The notes below the pieces were generated by a model. That model searched no databases. It was not told the origin of the DNA and saw nothing but the letters and a program-made list of their open reading frames with translations. Positions 8,093-17,808 of a stretch of 64,000 nucleotides of DNA are shown one piece after another. The stretch spans positions 118,749 through 182,748 of the forward strand of contig NZ_JAMXFD010000012.1 in assembly GCF_025370875.1 (NCBI RefSeq). The letters are read 5' to 3'. The stretch is from Laspinema palackyanum D2c (GTDB lineage: Bacteria; Cyanobacteriota; Cyanobacteriia; Cyanobacteriales; Laspinemataceae). Both the position numbers and the translations under genes were made by a program. How positions within the stretch are numbered: the stretch's first letter is position 1; the number at the start of each line of letters is the position of its first letter.

Positions 8093-8713
8093 ATGACCGA
8101 GATTACTCAAGGATTGGATGAGACATCGGTCTCAGTTCACCCTACCGATTTAAACGCTCAACGCCAACAGCTTCTGGACTTACTCTGCCAGTTAGCCTAT
8201 CGCGAGGGGGACTTCACCCTATCCTCCGGCCAGAGCAGCCGCTACTATATCAATGGCAAACAAGTCACCCTCCACCCCATCGGCGCACTCCTCACGGGTC
8301 AGGTGCTATTCTCCATGCTCTCCTCAGAAACCCTGGCAGTCGCCGGGTTAACCTTGGGCGCTGACCCGATTGTAACCGCCGTTAGCGTCGTCTCTGCCTA
8401 CGAAAACCGACCGATTCCGGCCCTAATTGTTCGCAAAGAAGCCAAGGGACATGGGACCCAAGCCTATATCGAGGGACCCCAACTGGCTCCGGGGACCCAG
8501 GTCGTTGTCCTAGAAGATGTGGTCACCACTGGGGCCTCCGCCATGAAAGCAGTTCACCGTTTGCGCGACGCCGGGTACAAAGTAGAGGAAGTGATTTCCC
8601 TAGTCGATCGCGAACAAGGGGGGGCCGAGTTGTATCAAAAAGAAGGATTAAAGTTTCGCGCCGTCTTTACCATCGCCCAAATTCAAGCTCGCTATCAGGA
8701 GTTGGGATTATAA
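8093..8713 (+). CDS. pyrE: Orotate phosphoribosyltransferase
   Basis: PyrE joins orotate and PRPP to give orotidine 5'-phosphate, the fifth step of UMP synthesis. The 206-residue protein shows the type I phosphoribosyltransferase loop VVVLEDVVTTGASA (from residue ~137), an LSSGQSSRYYINGKQ substrate segment (~43-57), and the flexible-loop region VRKEAKGHGTQAYIEG (~117). The N-terminus is about 20 residues longer than the bacterial average. pyrC, which acts earlier in the pathway, lies 1.1 kb downstream on the other strand, separated by repeat elements. No attenuator or PyrR-type site was recognised. Confidence 0.95.
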   Translation: MTEITQGLDETSVSVHPTDLNAQRQQLLDLLCQLAYREGDFTLSSGQSSRYYINGKQVTLHPIGALLTGQVLFSMLSSETLAVAGLTLGADPIVTAVSVVSAYENRPIPALIVRKEAKGHGTQAYIEGPQLAPGTQVVVLEDVVTTGASAMKAVHRLRDAGYKVEEVISLVDREQGGAELYQKEGLKFRAVFTIAQIQARYQELGL

Positions 8714-9005
8714 GTGAGGAAAAGTAGCAGGAATTTGAACGAACATTAGACCTCTTGCCAACTACCGGATTGATCTCCCTTTCCCTCCCGTGAGCTCCCC
8801 CTCCCCTTCCCCTTAAGATTCTGTTGGCTAATCACATGGGGGATGTTACCCATACCCATCAAGCTAACTTCTGAAACTCCAATCTGATCAGGATTTGGGG
8901 CCATTTGTCCAGGCCGGGTCCAGGAGGAATGGCTCCCAAGTGGCTCCTAAAGCTAGAGGGTATATGCTCTTAGGGAACTCCAAAAAATAAAACCCGCAAA
9001 ACGTT

Positions 9006-9070
9006 CGTTCGTAGTAACCCCTTGACGAGGTTTCTTTAAAGATGACTCAATCAAGGAGTCACTACGAACG
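9006..9070. repeat. Inverted repeat of the 'cgttcgtagt' family
   Basis: Left arm 9006-9025 (starting CGTTCGTAGT) pairs with right arm 9051-9070 with two mismatches in 20 positions. The CACTACGAAC-type arm also appears four times at 21351-21525, so this is one copy of a dispersed hairpin repeat. Confidence 0.7.
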
Positions 9071-9179
9071 TTTATATGATTTATATTTGGCACTCCCCTT
9101 AATGGAATTGAAGAATCTTTAAAATTGTCTAAAAAATAGACAGCGCCAGCGTTTTGACTTTAAAATAGCACCTTCTCAT

Positions 9180-9286
9180 CTATAGCAGTCCTACATCCGT
9201 TGTGTCATAGATCTAAGCCGGAGAGCCTTGATAGTGCGAGCATCTTGCTCTCTACTTTTGTTACCAATGACTGAAGACTGCTATAG
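9180..9286. repeat. MITE-like element with CTATAGCAGTC ends
   Basis: Perfect 11-bp terminal inverted repeats (CTATAGCAGTC at 9180-9190 and its complement at 9276-9286) enclose about 85 bp without a gene. This fits a small non-autonomous transposon remnant or hairpin repeat. Confidence 0.55.
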
Positions 9287-9339
9287 TCCCCCAAAAGTAA
9301 AAAATCGTTATGAATTCAACCTTTTATCCTCATCTACAT

Positions 9340-9477
9340 CTTATACGGAATCCGGTAGTTATAGGTCTGTTAAAAGGAGCGCAACTTAGTGGATCCCACC
9401 CTAACCCGGACCTTTCCAAGGTCCGGGAACCATCAGATGAAATTAAAACGACTTTTGATAACCGGATTCCGTATAAG
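9340..9477. mobile_element. MITE with CTTATACGGAATCCGGT ends
   Basis: Perfect 17-bp terminal inverted repeats lie at 9340-9356 and 9461-9477. Inside is a 10-bp hairpin CCCGGACCTT/AAGGTCCGGG (9405-9427). At 138 bp, with TA next to each end and no transposase, it fits a miniature inverted-repeat element moved in trans by an IS630-like transposase (inference). Confidence 0.65.
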
Positions 9478-9848
9478 TGGTTGAAAGCCGCCTACGAATA
9501 TAAAGAAGAATGTGGCCAGATTTATGAAGCCAGTCAAACCGTTTCTGAAGGAAGGTCAAAAGTGCTTTGAAGAAGGGTTAGAAAAAAAAAATTTTTTACG
9601 GCAAAGTTATTTAGACTATAGAGGACCATTTGCCAACCCTCTGTAATTACTTGATTAGTCATTCTAGCAGTGGAACTATGGAAGTAATTAACAACAAGAT
9701 AAAGGTTACCTTTAACTCATAGACAGCCACCTCCATTACCTGGATAGTTTTCAGGGAACCCCCATCCCTGAAAACATTTACCCGATAAGGATGGAAGCCT
9801 TAGCTTGATGCGTATGGGGTGTTACCCCCGTTGGACTTCTGGGCGGGA

Positions 9849-11186
9849 TTAACCCCCAAAAGATAAGGCTGTGCCGCGAATGTCGGTGTGGAGTTTTCCG
9901 TGATCATAGACCACTTGACCGCCAACAATGGTTACGACGGGCCATCCGGTGAGGTTCCAGCCCTCGAAGGGATTCCAGCCACATTTACTGACGACTTCTT
10001 CCCGTAAGACGGGACGATAAGTGTTTAAGTCCACTAGGACTAAATCCGCATCGTAACCGGGGGCGATCGCCCCTTTGTTGGGGATTCGATACCCTTTGGC
10101 AACGGCAGTGGACATCCAATGGGCGACTTGGGGGACTGTGCAGCGTCCCTGCATGGCTTGAGTCAGCATCAGAGGCAGGGAGGTTTCCACTCCGGGCATT
10201 CCCGAGGGGGTATTGGGATAGCCTTGGGCTTTTTCTTCTAAGGTATGGGGAGCATGGTCCGTGGCAATAAAATCAATCACGCCATCGAGGAGGGCTTGCC
10301 AGAGAATTTCATTATCCCGGGGCGATCGCAAGGGGGGATTCATCTGCGCCAGGGTGCCAATGGTGTCGTAAGCACTGGTATTCAGCAGCAGATGTTGGGG
10401 GGTGACTTCGGCAGTAACCCAACTGGGTTTATCTTCGCGCAATAGCAGGGCTTCATCTCCCGTGGACAGATGCAAAATATGCAGGCGGCGTTGATATTTT
10501 TTAGAGAGGCTTAAGGCGCGCTTGGTGGCGATTAAGGCGGCTTGAGTATCCTGAATTTCAGAATGCACCGCTGGATCCGTGCGACTGCTAAACTGTTGAC
10601 GGCGTTCCTCAATGCGGGTGCGGTCCTCAGCATGGACGGCAATCAGGCGATCGCCTTGACTAAAAATCGCCTCCAATGCCTCCTGATCATCCACCAACAA
10701 CGGACCCTTCATCGACCCCATAAAAATTTTAATCCCGCACGCGGGATGAGCTTCCACCAAATCCGGTAAATGTTCTGCCGTTGCCCCAATAAAAAAGCCA
10801 TAATTAACTAAGGACGAACGAGCCGCCCGCGCCAATTTATCATCCAGAGTTGCCTGGGTGGTGGTCAGCGGTCGGGTGTTGGGCATCTCCAAAAAGGAAG
10901 TCACCCCGCCCCTAGCACAGGCGCAACTGGCTGTAAACAGGTCTTCCTTATATTCGAGTCCCGGTTCCCGGAAATGAACCTGGGGATCGATGACCCCAGG
11001 CAACAAAGTCAGTCCAACTGCGTCAATCACCCGCAGATTATCCTCAGGGTCGGGATTTTCACCTAAACTCGGAATATCCGGTCCTATCTGGCGGATTTTT
11101 CCCTCTTGGATCAGGACATCACCCTGTAAAAATTCTCCATCGGGCTGTAAAATCCGGGCTTGTCGGATTAATAAATGGTTTCTCAT
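9849..11186 (-). CDS. pyrC: Dihydroorotase, class I type
   Basis: Dihydroorotase closes N-carbamoyl-aspartate to dihydroorotate, step three of UMP synthesis. The 445-residue amidohydrolase TIM barrel shows DPQVHFREPG (residues 68-76), a candidate carboxylated lysine in GIKIFMG (K153), H185 in VHAED, H238 in HILHLS and D309 in ATDHAPHT. The usual HxH metal pair is Q69-x-H71 here, so the first His is missing. I recall the same Gln in other cyanobacterial sequences but cannot verify it. The start ATG follows AGGAACT. The rest of the fold and the length are normal, and pyrE nearby supports the assignment. Confidence 0.88.
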   Translation of the reverse strand: MRNHLLIRQARILQPDGEFLQGDVLIQEGKIRQIGPDIPSLGENPDPEDNLRVIDAVGLTLLPGVIDPQVHFREPGLEYKEDLFTASCACARGGVTSFLEMPNTRPLTTTQATLDDKLARAARSSLVNYGFFIGATAEHLPDLVEAHPACGIKIFMGSMKGPLLVDDQEALEAIFSQGDRLIAVHAEDRTRIEERRQQFSSRTDPAVHSEIQDTQAALIATKRALSLSKKYQRRLHILHLSTGDEALLLREDKPSWVTAEVTPQHLLLNTSAYDTIGTLAQMNPPLRSPRDNEILWQALLDGVIDFIATDHAPHTLEEKAQGYPNTPSGMPGVETSLPLMLTQAMQGRCTVPQVAHWMSTAVAKGYRIPNKGAIAPGYDADLVLVDLNTYRPVLREEVVSKCGWNPFEGWNLTGWPVVTIVGGQVVYDHGKLHTDIRGTALSFGG

Positions 11187-11721
11187 GGTCCAGTTCCTGG
11201 TATTTTGTTGAACCTAGTTGGCTCAAGTCAAGGATATCCCGTTCGGGGGTTTTATGGGGGGCGTCAGTTCAGCCCTCTAGTTGCCAAAATCAGACCAACA
11301 TTTTACACTGGATTAAGGAGTGGGCATTGATACAATAAATCATCGATGTTGGGGCGTGATTCACCCTCTTCCCGGATCGATGGGCTCGATCTTCGTACTC
11401 CCAGCTTAACTAGGATTTTCAGGTGATTTTCTCAACCTGACTTGGAATGAGGTGACGGACGAAGACAGAGGGGAAAAGCGTCAACGGTTTAATCCCAGTG
11501 AGGTTAACATGATCCTATGAATATTTGGCGTCAATTCCTCAATCATCCAGCTCAGCGGCTTGTTAAAAATACACAGAAGGTTCCGTTTATAATTGATGAT
11601 TAAAGGTTCGAGGAATAGAGGGTATTTTAATTCCGGTCTACTTCTCCAGGGAGATCCTATTTTCCCTCCTCCCCAATATTGTGTTAAAAACTAGCAGCAC
11701 TATTAGGTCAAAAGTTCAAAC
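11187..11721. other. Intergenic region between pyrC and lepB
   Basis: These ~535 bp hold the divergent upstream regions of pyrC and the signal peptidase gene. A 28-codon frame begins at the ATG near 11518 (MNIWRQFLNH...), but it has no clear ribosome site and no recognised homology. I see no strong hairpin or repeat. Confidence 0.4.
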
Positions 11722-12351
11722 ATGACTCGTGCAAAAGAAACCGTGTCTGATATAAATTCTCAGCCAATTCCCCCTATCAAGCCGGAACTCCAGCCAGAAA
11801 ATCCTTGGGTAGAAGCACTCAAGACAATTGGCTTGAGTGCGATTTTAGCAATCGGGATTCGTCACTTTGTGGCAGAAGCACGCTACATCCCGTCCGGTTC
11901 GATGCTACCGACCCTGGAAATTAACGATCGCCTAATTATCGATAAGTTGAGCTATCGCTTCACGCATCCAGAGCGTGGCGATATTGTCGTATTTTATCCC
12001 ACCCAAACCCTCCAAGACCAAAATTTTAAAGATGCTTTTATCAAGCGGGTGATCGGGCTGCCTGGGGAAACCGTGGAGGTCAGAGGGGAACGAGTTTACA
12101 TTAATAATATTCCCATCAAGGAACGCTATATTGAAGAAGGACCGAACTACCAATATGGGCCAGAACTTGTTCCTGAAGATCAGTATTTAGTGCTCGGGGA
12201 TAATCGCAATAATAGCTACGATAGTCATTACTGGGGTTTCGTCCCTCGGGAGAAGATTATCGGTCGTGCGGTGATTCGGTTCTGGCCCCCTAACCGCATG
12301 GGAGAATTGAATCCACAGCCGGTCTATATCCAACAGATTCCCGAGGAGTAG
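11722..12351 (+). CDS. lepB: Signal peptidase I
   Basis: This is a type I leader peptidase, which removes signal peptides from exported proteins in the plasma or thylakoid membrane. The 209-residue protein has one N-terminal helix ([19 protein letters not shown], ~32-50), then the serine nucleophile S60 in PSGSMLPTL and the lysine general base K108 in [11 protein letters not shown]. The box [18 protein letters not shown] near residues 157-174 completes the family signature. Short length with a single anchor is usual for cyanobacterial and Gram-positive types. The Pro-rich 30-residue N-terminus is cytoplasmic. It is transcribed alone. Confidence 0.95.
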   Translation: MTRAKETVSDINSQPIPPIKPELQPENPWVEALKTIGLSAILAIGIRHFVAEARYIPSGSMLPTLEINDRLIIDKLSYRFTHPERGDIVVFYPTQTLQDQNFKDAFIKRVIGLPGETVEVRGERVYINNIPIKERYIEEGPNYQYGPELVPEDQYLVLGDNRNNSYDSHYWGFVPREKIIGRAVIRFWPPNRMGELNPQPVYIQQIPEE

Positions 12352-12750
12352 CGGACTCCGTTGGGGTGTTTCCATCCCAGGGAACCTGTTCCCGGATGAC
12401 CAGTCGGCGAACTAGGGCTTTGTGTTGAAGGACCGGGTATTTTTCTGGTTTTACCCGTCCTGAAATCCCTGGATATAAAACAGGATAAGTTGTCAAATTT
12501 GACCCTTCTCTAGCTTCATGTCGCGCCCTCACCCTCAATCCCTCTCCCATTTTGGGAGAGGGACTTTGATTTTTCTCCCCAAGAAAATACCGAATGGAAA
12601 TCAGGACGAGCTCAATCGGGCGATCGCAACCTTTTGGTTTATGATGAGTGCACCCATGTCTAACGGCGATCGTCCCTAGGGTGGACCACCCATCTACCAC
12701 CCGATTGTCATTCTAACTGTTTAGGCGTCGGTGTTGACCGGCGATATCCC
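12352..12750. other. Intergenic region with a CCCTCTCCC hairpin repeat
   Basis: There is no gene here. At 12539-12563 a 10-bp perfect hairpin (TCCCTCTCCC, loop ATTTT) follows CCTCACCCTCAATCCC. This is a repeat type common between cyanobacterial genes, and a related CCTCACCCTCAATCCC stretch without the hairpin is present near 36400. It may also help terminate lepB transcription. A 136-codon reverse frame across the region lacks features of a protein. Confidence 0.5.
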
Positions 12751-14166
12751 TTGACTGTGCCAAATCAACCCCATTCTGAACTATCAAAGCCTGTATTTTT
12801 TGAAGGAAGTTATCGAGATCTGCGCGTCGAATCAACCCTGGGAGAATTACCCCTGTTTGATTTTCAGGTGGATGTCACCCGCCGCTGCGATGATATCGTT
12901 CGCACGTTTGAAAAATATCCCCTTCTGACTGGGGTGATTTTGCGAGATGTGGGAGAATTTGTCGGGATGATCTCTCGACAGCGACTGCTAGAATATTTGA
13001 TTCGTCCGCGCGCAAGTGAGTTGTTTTTAAATGCTCCTTTGCAAATGCTCTACAGCTACGCCCGGACTCAAATTATGCTATTAAGTTCCGAAACAACGAT
13101 TGTTAAAGCGGCCAGACAGGCATTACGGCGATCGCCTGAATTATTAGGGGAACCTCTGGTTGTCCAAACCAGTGCCGATAACTATCTCTTACTCAATATT
13201 CATGAGTTAAACCTCGCCTATTGGCAAATTCGCGGCATTGAAACTCAATTGCGATTTGAACAAATTCAAGCGCAACTGGTACAGACGGACAAAATGGCGA
13301 GTTTGGGACGGTTGGTGGATGGGGTGGCTCATGAAATTCTTGATCCCGTGGGATTTATTTGGGGAAATTTAACCTATGTTGCCAGCTATTCTGAGGAGTT
13401 AATGGAGTTGGTGGCCGTTTATGAAAAATATTTACCAGAGTCGGTCCCAGAAATTGAAGATTTCCAGGAAGAGATTGAATATGATTTTTTAAAAGAAGAC
13501 TTGCCTCGGGCCATTTCTAGTCTCAAAAATGGGGCAGACCGCTTAAAACAGTTAGCCAATAGCTTGCAAAACTTTTGTCATATTGATGAGGTTTATCCCA
13601 AGGCTGCTGACCTTCATGCCTGTATAGATAGTGTTTTATTATTGCTTAAAAGCCGCCTGAGTGGCGAAATTGAAATTATCAAAAACTACGGACATCTCCC
13701 CCCGATTTGCTGCTATGTCTCTCAATTAAATCAGGTATTTATTAATATTATCAGTAAAACGATGGATGGATTAATTCATGAAGCCATTCATCACAAATTT
13801 TCTTTAGAGTTCAGTGAAGCGGGCTTTCGCTCTAAACCGCAACCGGCTCCAAACCCGTCAAAAATTGTCATATCCACGGAATTAATATCCCGACCGGCTT
13901 TAATGCCAAATCAGCCGGACTCTCGATGGGTTTCAATTAAAATTTCTGACAACGGATTGGGGATTCCTCAAGCTAAAATTAATGAGATTTTAGCCTCTTT
14001 TGGGATGTCTAAGTTAGCCGAAAAAGAAACCAGCTTTGCGGTGAGTTATTGGATTGTCACGGCCAAACATGGGGGAGAACTTTATCTGCGATCGCGCACC
14101 CTGAATTCAGAAGATTTACCCCCAGACATCGGCACCGAGTTTGAAATTCTCTTGCCGGGGGTTTAA
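12751..14166 (+). CDS. CBS-domain histidine-kinase homologue with a degenerate ATPase domain
   Basis: The 471-residue protein has an N-terminal CBS pair (~25-90 and ~105-150), then a short helix and a HisKA-type box DKMASLGRLVDGVAHEI with phospho-acceptor H194. The C-terminal HATPase is abnormal. The N-box reads NIISKTMDGL, so Lys336 replaces the magnesium-binding Asn. The G1 box DNGLGIP is intact, but the G2/ATP-lid region (FGMSKLAEKETSFAV) has lost the GTGxGL glycines. The kinase at 51704-53203 is a close relative with all boxes intact, which makes the loss clear. It may act as a pseudokinase or phosphotransfer scaffold. The start is TTG, or GTG two codons later; no good ribosome site is seen. 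Confidence 0.75.
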   Translation: MTVPNQPHSELSKPVFFEGSYRDLRVESTLGELPLFDFQVDVTRRCDDIVRTFEKYPLLTGVILRDVGEFVGMISRQRLLEYLIRPRASELFLNAPLQMLYSYARTQIMLLSSETTIVKAARQALRRSPELLGEPLVVQTSADNYLLLNIHELNLAYWQIRGIETQLRFEQIQAQLVQTDKMASLGRLVDGVAHEILDPVGFIWGNLTYVASYSEELMELVAVYEKYLPESVPEIEDFQEEIEYDFLKEDLPRAISSLKNGADRLKQLANSLQNFCHIDEVYPKAADLHACIDSVLLLLKSRLSGEIEIIKNYGHLPPICCYVSQLNQVFINIISKTMDGLIHEAIHHKFSLEFSEAGFRSKPQPAPNPSKIVISTELISRPALMPNQPDSRWVSIKISDNGLGIPQAKINEILASFGMSKLAEKETSFAVSYWIVTAKHGGELYLRSRTLNSEDLPPDIGTEFEILLPGV

Positions 14167-14817
14167 CCGGATGAAGTCCTGGAGAAGTTCCCTGAGACAG
14201 GATTGCCGGAGTGGGGTGTTCCCGTGCCTCCGACAGCGTAAAGAGGTGACTGCTCCCTATTCCTCGGGGGCCTAAATCTGGCTCGTCAGGAGCAGAACCG
14301 CCAAAAGCCTTAGCCGGGGGGGACCGGAGAGCTTAAAAACAGGTTTGCTGACCCAGATTTATCGCTCTGATGTAGACAAGTTGTCAAAAAACCTGGTTTC
14401 TGGTCCCGGGGGTCTAAAAACTGTACCCATGCTCTTGGTCAAAACTTCAGGGAAGATGAGAGTGCCAAACCCGTTGTCCTGGGGACTTGCCTGTGCTGGG
14501 TGACGGGCAATTGGAGGCTCCACCCTTCCCCAGGCGGTGCAATACCTGAAAAACAATTAAATTTTGTGACAGAACAGCCCTTATAATTTATCTTAGCTAC
14601 GCCAGTATCTTAAAGGGTTAGTTATTTTGTTTTTATAGTTTTTTCAATCATTAATCTGAGCAGGACTCGCTTAAAAAGCCAGAAGCTCTAAGGGAAAGCG
14701 GCAGGAAATCTCGTCTGATGCTGTTGGTCGATCGCCCCAGAGAAACTGTCAAAATAGAAGCTGAGTATCCTCTATTAATTTTGTAACGTAGAAAATCTCA
14801 GGGGAGGCACTGGCATC
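14167..14817. other. Intergenic region before the diguanylate cyclase gene
   Basis: These 650 bp hold no credible gene. A partial AAACCTGGTTTCTGG unit near 14386 resembles the GAAACCGGGTTTC repeat found at 59332. The last 50 bp carry the AGGGGAGG ribosome site for the next gene. Confidence 0.45.
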
Positions 14818-17532
14818 ATGAATGGTAAACCCCAATTAATTCAACAGGAATCCAGGATAGAACCGAGTTCTGAGTCCAATCAGGGGCCGGAACTGGATAC
14901 TCAACTGAGTCGATCGCCCCAGGCAGCAGGGCCTCCATCCTGGGACGGGGAGGGGAGAGACCCACTCTGGGGCGATCGCACTCTATCCCCCTGGCTCAAA
15001 CCCTTAATTGAAAGCCTAGAAGAAAGCGTCATCCTCAAAGATGAACGCGGATGTTGGCTGCTGGCAAACCAAGCCGCCTTGAGGCTATTCCAATTAATCG
15101 GGGTGGAGTATGGCGGTAAAACCAACCACCAGTTAAGTCAAGACTATCCCCTCGCTCAAGAAATCTTGAGTGCTGATGCCGAATCTGATCAAACGGCTTG
15201 GGAACTGTCTACCACCATTTATCACCGAGTGGAATGGACCGCCCCTTCCGGGGAACTACAGTCCGTGGACATCAAAAAAACGCCTCTATTTAACAGCGAT
15301 GGCACCCGACAAGGGACCATTTCGGTGGTTTGGGACCCAGAGGTCAGCGATCGCCTCCGGGTTGAGGAGGCATCCCGAGGGACCTTGGGCAGACAGAAGG
15401 ACGCGATGGAGACGATTCCGGATTTGATGCTGTATTTAAAAGCAGATGGCACTATTTTGGACTGCAAAAATGTGCCGGAACAGACGACAGCGATCCCGCC
15501 CAATTTTGAAATCGGGCTGTCTATCTATGAAATTTGGCCCCTATCCATCGCTACGGAAGGGATGAAATATGTACTTCAAGCCTTGGAAACTGGGGAAGTT
15601 CAAACCTGGGAGTATGAGGTAACCGTTCATGGCAAATGCTACAACCGGGAAGCGCGGATTATGGCCTGTGCGGAAGACCGAGTGGTCGCAATTTTGCGGG
15701 ATATCACCGATCGCAAACAAGCGGAAGCGGCCCTAGAGTATGTGGCGCAAGCAGTGGAAAGTGCCAGTGATGCGATCGCCATCAGCGATGCCAATGGCAA
15801 TCATATCTATCATAATTTGGCCTTTTCTACTCTGTTTGAGTATGGCACCGTTGAAGAGTTGAAAGCCGCAGGAGGTCCCTCAATTCTCTATACTGACCCG
15901 GAAGTGGCCCGGGAAATCTTTGAGGCGATCGCCCCGGGTCAATCTTGGATCGGCTCAGTGGAACAGCGCACCCGCAGCGGTAAAATTGTTCAGGTGTTAC
16001 TCCGCGCCGATGCAATTAAAGACCCCACGGGTAAAATTATCGGACGGATTGGGATTAGTACAAATTTGACCGCACAAAAACAGGTTGAAGCCGCACTGCA
16101 ACAGTCCAAACAAAAACTCTCTCTGCACCTGGAACAAACGCCCTTGGCGGTGGTGGAATTCAACCTCCACGGCGAGATTGTGGAATGGAATCCAGCGGCA
16201 GAAACCATTTTTGGGTATAGCAAAGGGGAAATCCTCGGACAGGGGATGGCGTTGCTCTTTCCAGCCACGGAAGAACGGGATGCGGGTCAACGATGGCAGG
16301 ATCTGTTGGAGCAAAAGGGAGGCGCTTGCTCAATTTGTGAAAATGTCCGGAAAGATGGGCAGCGGACTATTTGTGAATGGTACACGACTCCCTTGATTGA
16401 CCGGCATGGTGAGACGATCGCCGTCGCATCCCTGGCCCAGGATATCACGGAACGGGTACGGGCGGAGGAAGCCATGCGTCACCAGTCCGACCGGGAACGA
16501 TTGGTAAGCCGGACCCTGGCCCGCATCCGCCAATCGTTGAATTTAGAAGAGATTTTGAATACGGCGGTTTCGGAAGTGAGACAATTTCTGGATTGCGATC
16601 GGGTGGTGGTGTATCAGATTTGGCCGGATCAGTCGGGGAGTGTGGTGACAGAATCGGTGATTCCTCCTTGGCCCTCAATGCTGGGACAAAGTTTCGGAGA
16701 AGAAATTTTCCCCCCCAGTTGTTATGAGCGGTATTGTAACGGAAGGGTTAAGGCGATCGATGATCTCAAGGCGGCGAATTCTCCCCAGTGTTTGATTGAT
16801 TTTTTGCAACCCTTTGGGGTGAATGGGAAAATGATTGCCCCGTTGTTACATGAGAACCGCCTCTGGGGGATATTGGTGGCGCATCAATGTAATGGGATTC
16901 ACCACTGGCAACCGTTTGAGATTAGAGGGTTTGAGCAGTTGTCCACTCAACTGGCGATCGCCATTCAACAATCGACCCTGTTTAAACAGTTGGAAGCGGC
17001 GAATGAAGAATTACAGCGGATTGCTTCGTTGGATGGATTGACTCAGGTCGCTAACCGGCGGGCTTTTGATGAATGTATCCATCGCGAATGGCGGCGAACT
17101 ATTCGCGAACATTCGATGATGTCTGTGATTTTATGTGATATTGATTTTTTTAAGTTATACAATGATACTTATGGGCATCAAGCCGGGGATACTTGTTTAA
17201 AACAAGTCGCCCAGGCGATCGCAGATGCCGTCAAGCGCCCCGCCGATTTAGTGGCGCGCTATGGTGGAGAGGAATTCGCCGTTATTCTTCCCCATACCAA
17301 TGCCGAAGGCGCGATGCAGGTGGCGCAGACCATCCGAAATCAGGTCAAAGCCTTGCGGATTCATCATGCTCAATCCCCAGTGGGTTATGTGTCGATTAGT
17401 TTGGGAGTTGCGGTGACTTTACCTCGCCCTCAAGACTCGGTGGAAAAATTAATTCGGAGTGCAGATCGTGCACTATACGAGGCGAAATCTCTCGGGCGCG
17501 ATCGGGCAGTTTTGGCAAAATATTCCGCCTGA
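14818..17532 (+). CDS. Diguanylate cyclase with four PAS domains and a GAF domain
   Basis: This 904-residue sensor makes the second messenger cyclic di-GMP from two GTP. Domains in order: a low-complexity N-terminus, PAS1 (~62-180), PAS2 (~195-300), PAS3 (~305-425), PAS4 (~430-550), GAF (~570-720) and GGDEF (~735-900). Catalytic GGEEF lies near residue 818, and LTQVANRRAFDE and CDIDFFKLYND are intact. An RPAD I-site sits exactly five residues before GGEEF, so product inhibition is expected. No transmembrane helix is seen, so the protein is probably cytoplasmic. The GAF Cys residues do not let me assign a bilin chromophore. AGGGGAGG lies upstream of the ATG. It is a single-gene unit. Confidence 0.9.
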   Translation: MNGKPQLIQQESRIEPSSESNQGPELDTQLSRSPQAAGPPSWDGEGRDPLWGDRTLSPWLKPLIESLEESVILKDERGCWLLANQAALRLFQLIGVEYGGKTNHQLSQDYPLAQEILSADAESDQTAWELSTTIYHRVEWTAPSGELQSVDIKKTPLFNSDGTRQGTISVVWDPEVSDRLRVEEASRGTLGRQKDAMETIPDLMLYLKADGTILDCKNVPEQTTAIPPNFEIGLSIYEIWPLSIATEGMKYVLQALETGEVQTWEYEVTVHGKCYNREARIMACAEDRVVAILRDITDRKQAEAALEYVAQAVESASDAIAISDANGNHIYHNLAFSTLFEYGTVEELKAAGGPSILYTDPEVAREIFEAIAPGQSWIGSVEQRTRSGKIVQVLLRADAIKDPTGKIIGRIGISTNLTAQKQVEAALQQSKQKLSLHLEQTPLAVVEFNLHGEIVEWNPAAETIFGYSKGEILGQGMALLFPATEERDAGQRWQDLLEQKGGACSICENVRKDGQRTICEWYTTPLIDRHGETIAVASLAQDITERVRAEEAMRHQSDRERLVSRTLARIRQSLNLEEILNTAVSEVRQFLDCDRVVVYQIWPDQSGSVVTESVIPPWPSMLGQSFGEEIFPPSCYERYCNGRVKAIDDLKAANSPQCLIDFLQPFGVNGKMIAPLLHENRLWGILVAHQCNGIHHWQPFEIRGFEQLSTQLAIAIQQSTLFKQLEAANEELQRIASLDGLTQVANRRAFDECIHREWRRTIREHSMMSVILCDIDFFKLYNDTYGHQAGDTCLKQVAQAIADAVKRPADLVARYGGEEFAVILPHTNAEGAMQVAQTIRNQVKALRIHHAQSPVGYVSISLGVAVTLPRPQDSVEKLIRSADRALYEAKSLGRDRAVLAKYSA

Positions 17533-17808
17533 TTGTGAAGGGTTGCTGGCTCTCGGATTGCGTTGAGATTGCCTATCTGGGCCTGATTAAAACCGCCGTG
17601 AACCGTCAGTTGACAGGTCAGTAAAACGGTGATATAGTATGCCTATTATCTGCATTGATTAAGTGCGATCGCCAAGGGCGTGGGGTAATTCGAGGGCAAG
17701 TCTGATTCAACACAGGGCGATCGCCTCCTAATGGTTTTAACCCAGAGGGCTCTACCGCCAGGAATGCGCGTACTCCAACCTATTGAATAACCCAGTGAGG
17801 AAACCCCA

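Larger units (their letters stand above)
8714..9848. other. Repeat-rich spacer between pyrE and pyrC
   Basis: This spacer of more than 1.1 kb has no credible gene. It contains three separate inverted-repeat elements (listed individually at 9006, 9180 and 9340). An 86-codon forward frame at 9310-9570 spans one of these elements and is not considered a gene. Confidence 0.7.

Noticed and set aside
9310..9570. 86-codon reading frame
   Set aside because: It runs through a MITE; the coding potential comes from the repeat.
12290..12700. 136-codon reverse reading frame
   Set aside because: It overlaps the end of lepB and a hairpin repeat and shows no recognisable protein features.
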